Shown here in pieces: positions 29,589 through 40,439 of a DNA stretch of 64,000 bases. The position numbers and the translations under genes are program-made. The number at the start of each line of letters is the position of its first letter. The first letter of the stretch is position 1. The stretch is taken from contig NC_091303.1 of NCBI RefSeq assembly GCF_038502225.1, positions 24,037,385 through 24,101,384 of the forward strand. Reading direction: 5' to 3'. Below the pieces are notes generated by a model. That model was given only the letters and a program-made list of their open reading frames with translations. It ran no database searches and had not been told where the DNA came from. The stretch is from Cherax quadricarinatus. Its lineage: Eukaryota > Arthropoda > Malacostraca > Decapoda > Parastacidae.

Positions 29589-29796
29589 AGTTATTTGACT
29601 GCTAAAATAACTCAAAACATTCTTGAACTATATGTGCTGGTATGGGGTAATAACAGTTGCATGTTTCTGGTAGAAGATTTACCAAGGTGGGTCAGTGGAA
29701 GTGTTGTTTTCATATATTAGTTTACAGGTTGTTTTTCTCCTAAGGTGGGAGAAAGGTTAAGTAACACATTTCTGTTGTGGTTATGGTAAGTGCTAT

Positions 29797-32700
29797 GTGC
29801 ATAGTTTACATTCAATTTGTGTTATTTTATGTGCCTGTGGGAAAACTTTGTCCACTGATACTGTAAGAGGGAAGCAAGTGTTTAAAGATAAAACTATGTC
29901 AGAAGATGAGTCTTCAGATTTTTTAGGCTTCAGGGAAGAAGGTAATAATTCATCAGTAAACATGCCTGTTAATAGTGAAGATGAGGAATCACCTACTCCA
30001 GGTGATATGGAAATGGAGAGAATGAGACTGAAATTAGCTGTACTAGAGGCTGAAATGAAATTAATGAAAGCTAAGGAGAAAGAACGTCAAAGGTTAGGAG
30101 GTTCAGAACAAGAGCCTGAGCAGTACTTTAACATAACTAAAGCTGCAAATTTTGTCCCTAAGTTTACAGAGAGTGACCCAGATAGGTATTTTTCTTTTTT
30201 TGAGAAGACTGCTTTGGAGCAAGGATGGCCCAAACAGAAGTGGGCTACCCTAGTTCGCACACAACTTGTAGGTAAAGGATTCCAGAGAGTAGAGACTCTG
30301 GAGGGGCAAGATTTTTCTGATTATGATAAGATTAAAGAGGAAGTATTGCTTGCATACCAAATGATACCTGAGAAATATAGGCAAAAGTTCAGGAATCAAA
30401 AATTTCAGGATGGGCAGACCTTAACTGAGTTTGGGAATGAGAAACTGTTCCTTTTTAAGAAATGGGTTTGTTCTAAAGGAGTTAATAAAGACTATAACAA
30501 ATTAGTAGATCTGATGGTTCATGAGGAATTGTACAATACAATCCCTGTTGACCTCAGAGAATATTTGGAGGACAAAAACCCAGATAATCTTTCAGAAGCA
30601 CTGGATCTAGGTGACCGATTTTTGACTCGCAGGGAATTGGTAAGTAAAAACAGTCATGCTGCTTCTGAAAATTTCCCCACTCATTCTAAACCTTATTCCA
30701 AGTCTTATGGTCATAAAGGTAAGTGGGACAAGAATTTTCAGGAACAAATGAAGGCTGAGGTGCCCTATAAAATAGAAGGAAAAGGTAAGTCAGCTGGAGT
30801 TCAAAGTTTACCTAGACAATCAGATAATGTTTCAGGTCCTCGAGTAAACAGTACCAGTCCTACACCAAATGGTAAAAATACCTTTAAGAGTTATGCCTGT
30901 TACTACTGTAACAAAACTGGACACACTCAAAAGTTTTGCTGGTCAAGGCGGAGAGATCAGGAAAGGGAGGAACCACCCCAGAGGACTCTAACTGCAGAGA
31001 TACATCCAGTTGCCTGCATTAGGTCTTCAAGGCAAGGTGAGGAGGAACCTTTGGATCTAGACCCCAGGATGTGTATATTTTCTAGTAGGTCCACAGTTGG
31101 TTTGCAAAAGGATGTAGGCAGAGTTGAGAACATATTGTCCTTGAGAGATGGATGTAGCACCTACTCTTTGCTACGTGCTGGAGTGCTACCAGTGTCTAAG
31201 GATACCTATACTGGGGTAGATATATTGTTGAAGGGTATTACGGGTTCAACCATAAGGACACCTGTACACAAATTATGGGTAGAATCTGCATACCAAGTTG
31301 GCTATCTCCCTGTAGGTATCTCAGATGAAATTCCCTTCAAAGGGGTCGACCTCTTATTAGGGAATAATGTTATGGGTCTGTTAGACAGTGAGGAACAACT
31401 AGTTTGGGGGAAACCAAATCCCAAATGTTGGGAGGAAATGGCTAGGAAAACCCTGCCAGACCTTCTCCCTGATGGTTCCACCATGAGAAGTATGGCTCAT
31501 GATCATGCTACCAACAGTCTTCATGATATTTCTCATGAGGATGGTGTGGGCTTAAGTTTGGTAACTCTGCTTTCTGATGTTGAACTGCAGTCAACTGAAG
31601 AAAAGGATGATCCAGCCAGAGCTGAGCATGATTGGAGAATGGATCAGTTAAATAGTGTGAGAGAGGCTGCACCTGCTAGGGTGCAATTAATTTCTGTGCA
31701 GGAAAATGTCGCTGTTGCTGAGGAAGAGATTTTACAGTTAAATAAGTGTTTTCATTTCAGGGAGGAAACTCTTATAAAGAATTCACCTCTGTTTGCAGTA
31801 TCGATGGAAGGAGAACAAGGGCTTTGTCCCCAGGTGGTGATGTCCAAGGTTTCCAGGCATTTCTTCTGGTCTCAGCTGTGGGAGACTGTCAGAGAGCATA
31901 TTGAGACCTATCATGCCTTTCAAATTATAGGGAAACCTAGTCGAAGTATTAAACCTGTTCCCCTTCAGTCGATTTCAGCACCAGGTGAACCCTTCAGCAA
32001 GCTGGTAGTGGATGTCGTTGGCCCACTCCCAAGGACCAGAATGGGAAATGATTATTTACTCACAAATATTTGCTCCACTACCAGGTACCTGGAAGCAGTC
32101 CCTCTGCATAAGATAACAGCTCATGTAGTCTTAAGGGCTTTGATGAAGTTCTTTTTTCATGTTGGTTTTCCACAAGCAGTGCAAAAAGACCAAGGGCCTA
32201 ACCTTACCTCAAAGTCTTTTAGAAATGTTTTGAAGGAATTAAAAGTAGAGCCTAACTTTGCAATGGCCTATCACCCTCCATCTCAAGGGGAAATAGAGAA
32301 ATTACATCAAGCCCTCAAGACAATGATGCAAGCCTATGGTATAGACAATACTAACAACTGGGATGAGAGGATCCCTTTCTTTGTATTTGCTGAGTGGGGA
32401 AGCACTCTGGAATTTCTGAGCTATTGGCTTGGGGAGGATGGTGATGCTCCCCCCTCGGAGCTTTTTCTCAGTTTCAGATACTGTTTGGCTCGTATGAGGT
32501 GGATGGTACCAGTGAACGTGCCCATCAACCAGACCAGGATGATGATGTGGGACCATAATATGGACCATGATACTCTGGAGGCTGGAGAGGAAGTGCTGAT
32601 ACTGGAGCCAATTCAAGTGAAAATCTGTATGTCAAGTTGCTGTGAGCTGAACATGTTGTGGGGGAAGTTCCCAGGGGTTAGATATAAAACCCACACCCCT

Positions 32701-33711
32701 GAGCAGAAAAAGAATGAGTATAATGTACACAGTAACCGGTCAAAGGGTTTGAAGTTGTGTCAAAAATTCAGAGAGACCAATGTTTTAATGGAATGTAAAG
32801 GGCTGCAAAACAATCTGTATGAAATACCAAAAGCGTATTTAAGAAATAACGTGTGTGTAAAAGATTTTGGGAAATGCATGCTTGGGTTTAATGAGAAAAA
32901 TGTTGGAGAGTTGGCTCAGCCACCTTGGAACTACGTATATAAAAGTTGGGATGTCAGTAATGGGGAAAAATTGAAACTCCATGAGGAAATTGTTAAGGAA
33001 ACTGAGCCAATTCAACAATTTTTGTGTGGGAAAAATCTGTATGAAAAATTGGAGATGGAGGAAGAAGTGAAATTCTTCCAACACCAGTTTGTAGTGCTTA
33101 GTGAGAGTCAGTGGGCATTCCCATGCTTCATGGTTCCCAAATTAGATGGCACCCTGGGCATAAACACTGACTACCACAGAGTACGTTTAACAACTAAGGT
33201 TTACAGAATTAGAAAGATTGATACTTATGCACTAAAAGATGCAAACATTTTAAATAAGCTAAAACATGGAAGATGTGATTTCCATGGCCTGTGTTCCAGT
33301 ACCATTTTAATGTGTGTAATGCAAATTGTGTTCATTGTGTGCTTAAAATTTGTGTGTGAGATGGAACGTGATGGTGTTTGTGTAAACTTGATGTATCCAA
33401 CCTGGGTGCAAAGAGAAGTCTTTGGTGTTTGTTGTTGCACTGCGAGAGGTTGCAGAACTGTTATTGTCTATGAACAACCTTCTAAGTTTAAATGTCAACA
33501 TTTTACCACAGGAAAGAAAATTTTCATTTTGGGGCTGGCTATTCAGCATTTGTACATGTCTCAGGATCTCTTCATCCTGTTCCTGTGTATAGTGACTAAA
33601 ATCAGACTCTTAAAATGGGCTTTGTTCCTACAGCCTTTTAATTTGAAAGTTAAATATATAAAAGGCTCAGAGAATGTGGTTGCTGATGCTCTCTCTAGAT
33701 GTTTCATGTAG
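29797..33711 (+). CDS. Element B polyprotein: gag, degenerate protease, integrase, partial RT
   Basis: This is a single 1304-residue frame. Gag with a coiled-coil N-part and a SCAN-like capsid segment runs to ~285. A CCHC knuckle (CYYCNKTGHTQKFC) starts at residue 368. The protease-like part has D451 in LRDGCS, where D-T/S-G is expected, and LLLGNN near 520. The integrase keeps D739, D798 and E834 (DD35E) but its HHCC zinc residues look lost. It is followed by the RT start (FMVPKLDGTLGINTDY, ~1120-1135). The catalytic YxDD palm is absent, and only the end of RNase H (VVADALSR) returns at the C-terminus. The first MSEDESSD methionine (29896) may be the real start. Integrase before RT marks the Gmr1 group. 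Confidence 0.85.
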   Translation: MHSLHSICVILCACGKTLSTDTVRGKQVFKDKTMSEDESSDFLGFREEGNNSSVNMPVNSEDEESPTPGDMEMERMRLKLAVLEAEMKLMKAKEKERQRLGGSEQEPEQYFNITKAANFVPKFTESDPDRYFSFFEKTALEQGWPKQKWATLVRTQLVGKGFQRVETLEGQDFSDYDKIKEEVLLAYQMIPEKYRQKFRNQKFQDGQTLTEFGNEKLFLFKKWVCSKGVNKDYNKLVDLMVHEELYNTIPVDLREYLEDKNPDNLSEALDLGDRFLTRRELVSKNSHAASENFPTHSKPYSKSYGHKGKWDKNFQEQMKAEVPYKIEGKGKSAGVQSLPRQSDNVSGPRVNSTSPTPNGKNTFKSYACYYCNKTGHTQKFCWSRRRDQEREEPPQRTLTAEIHPVACIRSSRQGEEEPLDLDPRMCIFSSRSTVGLQKDVGRVENILSLRDGCSTYSLLRAGVLPVSKDTYTGVDILLKGITGSTIRTPVHKLWVESAYQVGYLPVGISDEIPFKGVDLLLGNNVMGLLDSEEQLVWGKPNPKCWEEMARKTLPDLLPDGSTMRSMAHDHATNSLHDISHEDGVGLSLVTLLSDVELQSTEEKDDPARAEHDWRMDQLNSVREAAPARVQLISVQENVAVAEEEILQLNKCFHFREETLIKNSPLFAVSMEGEQGLCPQVVMSKVSRHFFWSQLWETVREHIETYHAFQIIGKPSRSIKPVPLQSISAPGEPFSKLVVDVVGPLPRTRMGNDYLLTNICSTTRYLEAVPLHKITAHVVLRALMKFFFHVGFPQAVQKDQGPNLTSKSFRNVLKELKVEPNFAMAYHPPSQGEIEKLHQALKTMMQAYGIDNTNNWDERIPFFVFAEWGSTLEFLSYWLGEDGDAPPSELFLSFRYCLARMRWMVPVNVPINQTRMMMWDHNMDHDTLEAGEEVLILEPIQVKICMSSCCELNMLWGKFPGVRYKTHTPEQKKNEYNVHSNRSKGLKLCQKFRETNVLMECKGLQNNLYEIPKAYLRNNVCVKDFGKCMLGFNEKNVGELAQPPWNYVYKSWDVSNGEKLKLHEEIVKETEPIQQFLCGKNLYEKLEMEEEVKFFQHQFVVLSESQWAFPCFMVPKLDGTLGINTDYHRVRLTTKVYRIRKIDTYALKDANILNKLKHGRCDFHGLCSSTILMCVMQIVFIVCLKFVCEMERDGVCVNLMYPTWVQREVFGVCCCTARGCRTVIVYEQPSKFKCQHFTTGKKIFILGLAIQHLYMSQDLFILFLCIVTKIRLLKWALFLQPFNLKVKYIKGSENVVADALSRCFM

Positions 33712-34590
33712 ATGCATGGTGCATACTTTGTACATAGTGTTTGTCATGTGCTGACCTTGTTGTTTTTGCAGTGGTGAACTCTCGGCGAGCCTGAGTACTC
33801 TCTACCAGCCGTCTGACTGTAAAGGAGTTGAGTCGGAGCCAAAAGTGTGACGAGGGTCAGGGTGTACGTGAATGTGAGTTGAGGCAGTGGTTGACAACCT
33901 TCGGTAACATGAGACGTTCAGGAAGGTATGTGATGTGGTGTCTTGGTGTGCTCTATGTACAAAACGGCCCGACGGTTTGCCTTTGTGGTCCCCTGGACCC
34001 CTCCATGTTCTATGACAGCCTCCTCTTCATAAGTTTGGAGGATCTGTGTGGAGTGGGACCTCGGAAGATGGGCTTAAGTGCCTGACCATGTTAAGGATCG
34101 TGAGTGTTGACTGGAAGTCTCACTGTTTGGTTCGGCCACCAAGTGAGAGACACCTTGACATGTTTTGTGAAGTTTCCTGCCTGGGGTACACCTGACTGCT
34201 CTGGGTTTGGCTCTACTCTCGTCTCCTGATCAGGAAGATGCCACCCTGGAGTACCAGTTGCTTGCTGGATTACCATAGCAGAGGCACAGGCCTGTTGGTG
34301 CGGGCTTTCACAGTGGGCATTGTGTGAAAAAATTTTGCATTGTAATGTGTATTGTTTAAAAGTCACTAAAATTGTAAATAGTTACACACTTGAGTATATG
34401 GGTATGGTTAAATTGCTTTTCTAAAAAAATTCTGCAATCTCTTGTAAATAACAGTAAAGTGAAGAGTAGTTATGGTGCTGGGAAAATGTAGCATTTCTAG
34501 TAGTCTTGTTTACCGCCTTCAGACTTAAGCAATATACTTTTTACTAGCCGTATCCTGAGGGACACAGCTAGCTTTTGTGAGACTTCGTCT
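33712..34590 (+). other. Non-coding 3' part of element B
   Basis: About 880 bases separate the stop of the polyprotein from the purine tract. The longest plus-strand frame (33828-34085, 85 codons) has no motif that I recognise. No envelope-like gene is visible. Confidence 0.6.
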
Positions 34591-34601
34591 GGAGGTGGGG
34601 G
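34591..34601 (+). promoter_or_regulatory. Polypurine tract of element B
   Basis: GGAGGTGGGGG immediately precedes the right LTR's TGTTATGGGG, as needed for plus-strand priming. Confidence 0.7.
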
Positions 34602-35522
34602 TGTTATGGGGCTATAGGACCCAACATGTATTTATAAGTAACAGTTACTCTGGAATACCTAATTATATTGAATTGATGGGGACTTTGCTCTAAATGTCAG
34701 AAGGACTGATCAACCTTATGACTGAGAAGCAGCTGGGTCAAGCCTATTTTTCTCAATATAATAGGTTATACTATAGACACATAAACACACAAATTTAAAT
34801 AAGTAGTTTATAAAGTTGTATTTCCTTTTGTAAAAGTAAAATTAAGGTGTGGTAGAATTGTGGTAACTGGAGAATTGTGCTTGGCAAATAAGTAGTTTAT
34901 AAAGTTGTATTTCCTTTTGTAAAAGTAAAATTAAGGTGTGGTAGAATTGTGGTAACTGGAGAATTGTGCTTGGCAACAGTCTTTTGTTTTGGTGGGAGGA
35001 GCTTAGCCTCTTTCTCTCTCTCCCTCGCACTGACTCGGTCTCTCTGTGGCTGGCCTTCAACCTGGCAGGATCTCTGGGTCCTTCTTCTATCTTTTGGGGC
35101 ATTATGTGTGCTCCAGGGGTGAGTTTTTATAATTTAAGTTGTGACCACCATACCCAGGGTGACTAAAGTGTGTCAAAACACTGGTTAGCCCAGAGTTATG
35201 TCAAGGAGAGAGGACTAAAGTTGTTGAGATATACCATGTGGGAGAACAGCTATGCAGTGTGTAGATCGTTGTTTTGAAAATGTGAGGCTGTAATTGTATA
35301 TTCTGTACATATCTATTGAGAATACAGTTATATTTTTATAGTAGTAGTTTACATAACCTGTGAAGAGGGCTGGTGAAAGGGTATCAGAGACACTCAGGAT
35401 GATCAGCCATGATGTAAGTATTACCCCTAGACAAATAAGACCATTAAGTAAAAGCTACCCCACACTAGAACATGTAGTGAGAACCTTACTATCAAAGTAA
35501 TAAGGGACAAAGCAACGTAACA
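34602..35522 (+). repeat. Right LTR of element B
   Basis: It is 921 bases long and carries the 89-base tandem unit at 34797-34974. Reading it against the left LTR I find only CAG against CTC (one dinucleotide) at about 34698-34700, besides the SINE. Confidence 0.93.
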
Positions 35523-35523
35523 G

Positions 35524-36076
35524 TGGCTAAGTGTAGTTTTGGTCAAGCCAAGATTACTTATCTAGGGTTCTGTATAGATCAAAGTAAGGTTGCTCCTATT
35601 GATGCAAAGATTCATGCTATTTCTGCATTTCCAGTGCCACAGGGTAGGGAGGGAGTACAGAGATTCCTCAGTATGGCAGGACATTATCACAGGTTCTGTT
35701 CAAACTTTTCTCAAGTTGCTGCTCCTCTTACTGAGCTCACTAGTAGCAAAGTCTAGTTCAACTGGACTAAAGATTGTTCTGACTTGTTTGTAAGGTTGAA
35801 GAGCTTGCTTTCCTCTGCTCCTGTCTTGCGGAGTCCTAATTTCAACCTTCCCTGTTTCTTACATATAGATGTGAGTGGTTATGCAGTGGATGCTGTGTTG
35901 TTCCAACAGTCAACATCCACTGACATACCCCGCCCTATATGTTACTACTCCTCTAAGCTCAAATGACACCAGAAAAATTATGCCACTATTGAGAAAGAGG
36001 CTCTAGCTCTTGGGGTATCATTAGAGCATTTTGATGTGTATTTGGGCACTTATCCTTTTAAGATTAATGTGCAGTA
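35524..36076 (+). pseudogene. Element A, right part: end of RT and RNase H
   Basis: The frame resumes after the nested insertions with CSFGQAKITYLGFCID, then MAGHYHRFCSNFSQVA, a stop at 35753, then HIDVSGYAVDAVLFQ (RNase H start, where DAS-G is usual), CYYSSKL, a stop, YATIEKEALAL and FDVYLGTYPFKI. It ends at about 36076, where a Tigger-like end begins. It is the exact continuation of 28303 once the TSD is counted once. Confidence 0.85.
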
Positions 36077-36078
36077 TA

Positions 36079-36215
36079 CAGTCATTTAGCATGAGTTTAT
36101 TTGGCATGATTCAGGTATAGCCCAATTGAAGAACTGCGGCACAATTTTATGTAACACATCGTAAAATAATTTAACACGGTTCAGTTTGCGGGAAGGAAAA
36201 AAACAAAAATCCCTT
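36079..36215 (+). mobile_element. Tigger-2-like terminal fragment
   Basis: After a TA, CAGTCATTTAGCATGAGTTT resembles the terminal repeat of the Tigger-2 element ending at 56374 (reverse-complement GTCATTTAGCATGGTAG). No matching right end is found near by, so only one end remains. Confidence 0.55.
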
Positions 36216-36239
36216 TTCCTCAAGTGACCACCTTGTTGT

Positions 36240-36360
36240 GGATCTGCGGGGGGGGACCTCCCGCCATCCCCTGCCCCCCCACACCACCCCGCCATCCACT
36301 GCCCCCCCACACCACCCCGCCATCCACTGCCCCCCCACACCACCCCACCATCCCAGCATT
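36240..36360 (+). repeat. GC-rich minisatellite, ~28-bp unit
   Basis: About three and a half copies of a unit like CCATCCACTGCCCCCCCACA plus CCACCCCG. It gives long but meaningless proline-rich frames on both strands. Confidence 0.85.
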
Positions 36361-36386
36361 TGTACTTCATATTTTATGTACTTCAT

Positions 36387-37246
36387 ATTTTACTGTAAAA
36401 AACCTTAAGACGCCTATAACAATCGGTGCCATTTACCGGATACCTCACACAAACATCCCAAATTTCAGTGAGAAATTAAAGTCACTAATAACAAACAGAC
36501 AAATGAATAAGCACCACCTTCTCTTAGCTGGAGACTTCAACATCAACCTTGGCTTACTAGATGATCAGCCTGTAACTGATTTCATCAACAATATGAACAA
36601 CACACTTCTCATACCAAGAATAACTAAACCAACCAGGCTCACTGAGACAAGTGCAACCATAATAGACCACATATGGACCAATATACTAGCCCCCCTTAAA
36701 TCAGGGATAATCACAGATAGCACTACAGACCACTACCCTACCTTCCTCCTAACAAACATTAGTAAACCACCACTTGAATACAACAAAGTCTCATTTAGAC
36801 TCCATGACGAGGCCTCAGTAAGGAAGTTCACAGCTGACCTAGAGACTGTTGACTGGCCTACAGAATTCTCCAAGGCCAATGGTATTGATGGCTGGACAGA
36901 CATTTTTCTTAACAAATTACTTAGACTATACAACAAACATTGTCCTATAAAAACAAAACAGATCACAAACAAACAGCTTGGTTGCCCATGGCTAACCAGC
37001 ACCATTCTGAAATCCATTGACAAGAAACACCAATATGAAAAGCAATATAGACAAGGCTTAATACACAAAGATATTCTTAAACACTATTCATCAGCTCTCA
37101 CCAAAGTAATAAAGAAAGCCAAACAACTATACTACTCCAGTAGATTCACAGACACTAGAGGAGATATAAAAAAAGACCTGGAAAACACTATCTCAGATTC
37201 TAGGGACCCACAAACTGAGAAAAACCAAGAATATTGTCCTAACTAA
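36387..37246 (+). pseudogene. L2-like endonuclease C-terminal half and linker
   Basis: It contains the endonuclease blocks LLLAGDFNINLG, TIIDHIWTNI and TTDHYPTFLL (SDH-type), then the linker LGCPWLTSTILKSIDKKHQY toward the RT. The first ~170 residues of the domain are truncated. The upstream proline-rich reading (36224-36360) is minisatellite translation. The frame ends at 37246 after a small indel near 37200. Confidence 0.75.
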
Positions 37247-37261
37247 ACCTAATGAAACACC

Positions 37262-38943
37262 ACTACATCCCACTGACACAGCTAACAAGATAAACGACTT
37301 CTTCTCAACCATAGGATCTAATCTCGCCAGTAAAATCCCACATACCAATGCCCATGCCGGGGACTACCTAGATGGGAATTTCCCTAATTCCTTCTATCTT
37401 GCACCAACAGAGCCCACGGAAGTCACCGAGATTATAAAGTCACTTAAAAATAACTCGGGGAATCTGTCTCATGTCCCACCATTACTGTACAAGCGAGTGG
37501 CCCATGTCCTTTCGCATGCTATTTCATTACTCTTTAACAAGTCACTAGAGACTAGCACCTTCCCGAAACTACTCAAGATAGCAAGGGTTACACCAATACA
37601 TAAAGGTGGTGACCCTACAGACTTAAACAACTATAGGCCAATATCTAACTTACCATTGCTATCCAAAATCTTTGAGAAACTAGTGCACAGGAGACTGTAT
37701 TCATTTATAACGGCTCAAAACATACTCAACCCCTGCCAATTTGGATTCAGGAAAAATAAAAGCACTAATGATGCAATCATAAAAATGCTAGATCTGCTTT
37801 ACACAGCATTGGAAAATAAGGAATATCCACTTGGAATTTTTATTGACCTAAGAAAAGCTTTTGACACAGTAGACCACGACATCCTACTCCACAAACTTAA
37901 TCATTACGGTATAAGAGGCCATGCGCTTGCTTATTTCAAATCTTACATTACTAATAGGTATCAGTATGTCACCATTAAAGACACAGCATCAGCAACACGG
38001 CCACTTGATACTGGAGTTCCGCAGGGAAGTGTCCTTGGTCCCCTGCTCTTCCTCATATACATCAATGACCTTCCAAACGTATCCCAACACCTGAAACCCA
38101 TTCTCTTTGCTGACGACACGCGACTTATGTCATCTCTCACCCTAATCTTGCCACCCTCAACACCACTGTGAATGAGGAGCTGATCAAAATATCGACTTGG
38201 ATGACAGCCAATAAACTTACGCTTAACACTGACAAAACCTACTATATTATGTTTGGTAGCAGAGCAGGAGATGCACAACTTAACATTAAGATTTACAACA
38301 CTCTAATTACCAGAAATAATGGGGGCAAATTCCTAGGCTTATACCTTGACAACAACCTGAATTTCAGCACCCATATCCAGCATATAACCAAAAAAGTATC
38401 CAAAACTGTTGGGATCCTCTCCAAGATACGATACTACGTGCCGCAAAATGCCCTTCTCACACTATACCACTCACTTATTTATCCATACCTCACCTATGTT
38501 ATTTGTACTTGGGGATCAACTGCAGCAACACACCTAAAGCCAATAATAACCCAACAAAAAGCTGCAGTAAGAATAATCACTAAATCCCATCCCTGGCAAC
38601 ACCCCCCCCCCACTCTTCATAGACCTAAACTTACTCCCTGTTCAGTACATCCACACTTACTACTGTGCAATCTACATCTACAGGGCCTTAAACTCTAATA
38701 TCAACCTTGACCTAAAACGCTTTCTTGATAGTTGTGACAGAACCCACAGGCATAACACCACACACAAACATCTCTACGACATTCCCCGTGTCCGACTAAA
38801 CCTTTACAAAAATTCAATGTATGTCAAAGGCCCTAAAATCTGGAATACCCTACCTGAGAACTCTAGAACTGCAGACACATTCATCACCTTCAAAACTACC
38901 ATTAGAAAGCATCTTAACTCCCTGATACACCCTGTCAACTAAC
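37262..38943 (+). pseudogene. L2-like reverse transcriptase and C-terminal region
   Basis: The RT spans 37440-38170 with VTPIHKGGDPTDLNNYRPIS, QFGFRKNKSTNDA, FIDLRKAFDTVDH, PQGSVLGPLLF and catalytic FADD (LFADDTRLM, about 38105-38120). A frameshift follows, and the thumb continues at 38168-38698 (LNTDKTYYIMFGS, LGLYLDNNLNF). A C-tract near 38600-38610 shifts the frame again; the C-terminal VKGPKIWNTLPE lies at about 38825-38860. Confidence 0.82.
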
Positions 38944-39263
38944 TACACGAATACCACCTGGTGGTTCACACTTACACTCACTGACTCATTTGACCATAAA
39001 CAGAAATATTAATCTCAATCTTAAAATAATGAATCCTGTGATACTCCAATACTGAAACTATGTACTGTGTCAAAACAAAAGCATTTACATTGCTAAACTC
39101 ACAAACTAGTATTTAGTCACTTAGCCATAATACCAACTTACCTCATAATTTGTAATATTTTACAATTAAGAATAAAACTAAGTCTGCCCGAAATGCCTAG
39201 CCATGCTAAGCGTTCTTGTGGTACACTCTGTAATCACTATTTTACTACATGTAAACCACACAA

Positions 39264-39529
39264 TAACCAAATTTCTGTAAACTCAGCATTGTAATCCTTA
39301 TAGATAGCTGTGTTTGTGAATGTTTGTTTTGATCTATATCTATATCTTGTATCTGCCAAGCAATCATGACACCCAGTAGGCATACCAGTGTTGCTGAAAG
39401 TGACAAAAAAAGGTATAAGCATTTAAATCTTAGAATTAACAAAGAAAACAAAGATATTAGATAAGAGATAACCTGTGGCCTTAATGAAGTGTTATGTTGT
39501 ACACATAAAAAGAGGTAAACATAAGTTTG
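39264..39529. other. Unassigned AT-rich stretch
   Basis: No gene or element end is recognised between the L2-like 3' end and the GACT-type satellite. Confidence 0.45.
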
Positions 39530-39728
39530 TGTGAATGACTGACTGACTGATGTACTGATTGATTGATTGAATGACTTACTGACTTGACTGAATCACTTAC
39601 TGGCTTGACTAAATAACTTACTGACTTGACTGAATAACTTACTTGACTGACTGACTTACTGAATGACTTGACTGACTGAATAACTTACTGACATGACTGA
39701 CTGAATGGCTTGACTGACTGAATGACTT
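39530..39728 (+). repeat. GACT/TGAATGACTTACT minisatellite
   Basis: About 200 bases of imperfect units such as GACTTGACTGAATAACTTAC. It is degenerate and non-coding. Confidence 0.85.
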
Positions 39729-39734
39729 AAAGTC

Positions 39735-39852
39735 AGACACTCCTGTACAACCATTGCCTTCAGTACCAGAACCTCTACCATCCACCTCAGCCAAGTAGGG
39801 CCACAGCATAACTCTCCACAATCATCCACAAACACCAGCACCCACAATTTAA
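39735..39852 (+). pseudogene. Tigger-2 3' fragment, piece 1
   Basis: ACTTCAGTACCAGAAC-like sequence (here CCTTCAGTACCAGAACCTCT), ACCATCCACCTCAGCC and AGTAGGGCCACA match 55995-56125 of the Tigger-2 copy. It breaks at TTAA (39849-39852), the piggyBac target, exactly where the other copy reads CACAATTTAAGG. Confidence 0.7.
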
Positions 39853-40123
39853 CCCTTTGACAGTCATAACCCCAAATCCTGAAATGTCTCCTGGTGTTGT
39901 AAAATATTTGAAAAAAAAAAAAAAAAAAATATTGTTTCTTGTGAAATGATAATCTTTTCCTGATGATAATGACACCAAAAGTACGAAATTTGATGGAAAT
40001 CTTATGGAATTACGCTCTCACAAAGTTAGCGACTTCGGCAACATTTACACATCAGCAATTTTGCCCACTCTGAGCCCTATTTTTGGCCAATTCCATTGTT
40101 CCAGTGCACCAAACTCATAGCTA
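39853..40123 (+). mobile_element. piggyBac-like end, split piece (continues at 43744)
   Basis: It begins CCCTTTGACAGTC right after a TTAA. The body, including GACACCAAAAGTACGAAATT and GAGCCCTATTTTTGGCCAAT, is the reverse complement of 54400-54600 in the element ending at 54701. It is interrupted by the TA-flanked element at 40124 and resumes at 43744-43775 (AGAACTCCATTTGTTC), where the I-group LINE copy 2 cuts it. Confidence 0.75.
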
Positions 40124-40439
40124 CACCTACCATCCGACTTACGACCTGCTTGACATACGTCCACTCGACTTACGACCGTGCATCTGGCAGCTGGGCTGGG
40201 CCGGCTGATGCACACCACTGTACAATATTTGACAATACTCGTGGCGGCAATGCATCATGCAGGCAGCATCAGTTTGAGTAACCCTGTCCTATCAGCAGCA
40301 TCATACTGTATTAACTGTACTAACTGGACAGTAAATTTTACCATGGCCCCTAAGATGAGGTCTGAATCTTGCACTGGAGATTGTGGCAAGAAAGGCTCTT
40401 ACTCTCGAACTCTCTATTTGTTTTCACTGTTGCACATAA

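Larger units (their letters stand above)
28347..35522 (+). mobile_element. Gmr1-type LTR retrotransposon B
   Basis: This 7176-base element has direct LTRs (28347-29570 and 34602-35522) beginning TGTTATGGGG and ending GTAACA. The 5-base TSD is GTGGC (28342-28346 and 35523-35527). A primer-binding site follows the left LTR and a purine tract precedes the right LTR. The interior has one 1304-codon frame. Apart from a SINE in the left LTR, I see only one adjacent pair of differing bases between the LTRs, so the insertion is recent. Protease, RT and RNase H are incomplete, so it probably needs help in trans. Confidence 0.92.
36387..39263 (+). mobile_element. L2-like LINE, copy 1 (5' truncated)
   Basis: A plus-strand LINE begins in the endonuclease (TVKNLKTPITIGAIYR) and continues through RT to the C-terminal KGPKIWNTLPE and a stop near 38940. 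A 3' UTR with GTCTGCCCGAAATGCC and GGTACACTCTGTAATCAC ends near ACACAATAA at 39263. Copy 2 at 57100-62205 has the missing 5' part. Frameshifts near 37215, 38130 and 38600 inactivate it. Confidence 0.85.

Noticed and set aside
29797..33711. A host gene of 1304 codons
   Set aside because: It lies between two LTRs with primer site and purine tract, and its domains are gag, knuckle and integrase.
33828..34085. An envelope-like or accessory gene after pol in element B
   Set aside because: Only 85 codons, no signal peptide or membrane segment, no similarity that I recognise.
36224..36386. Proline-rich N-terminus of a 340-codon frame
   Set aside because: The proline part is the GC minisatellite read in frame with the L2-like LINE; no start or domain supports a real protein.
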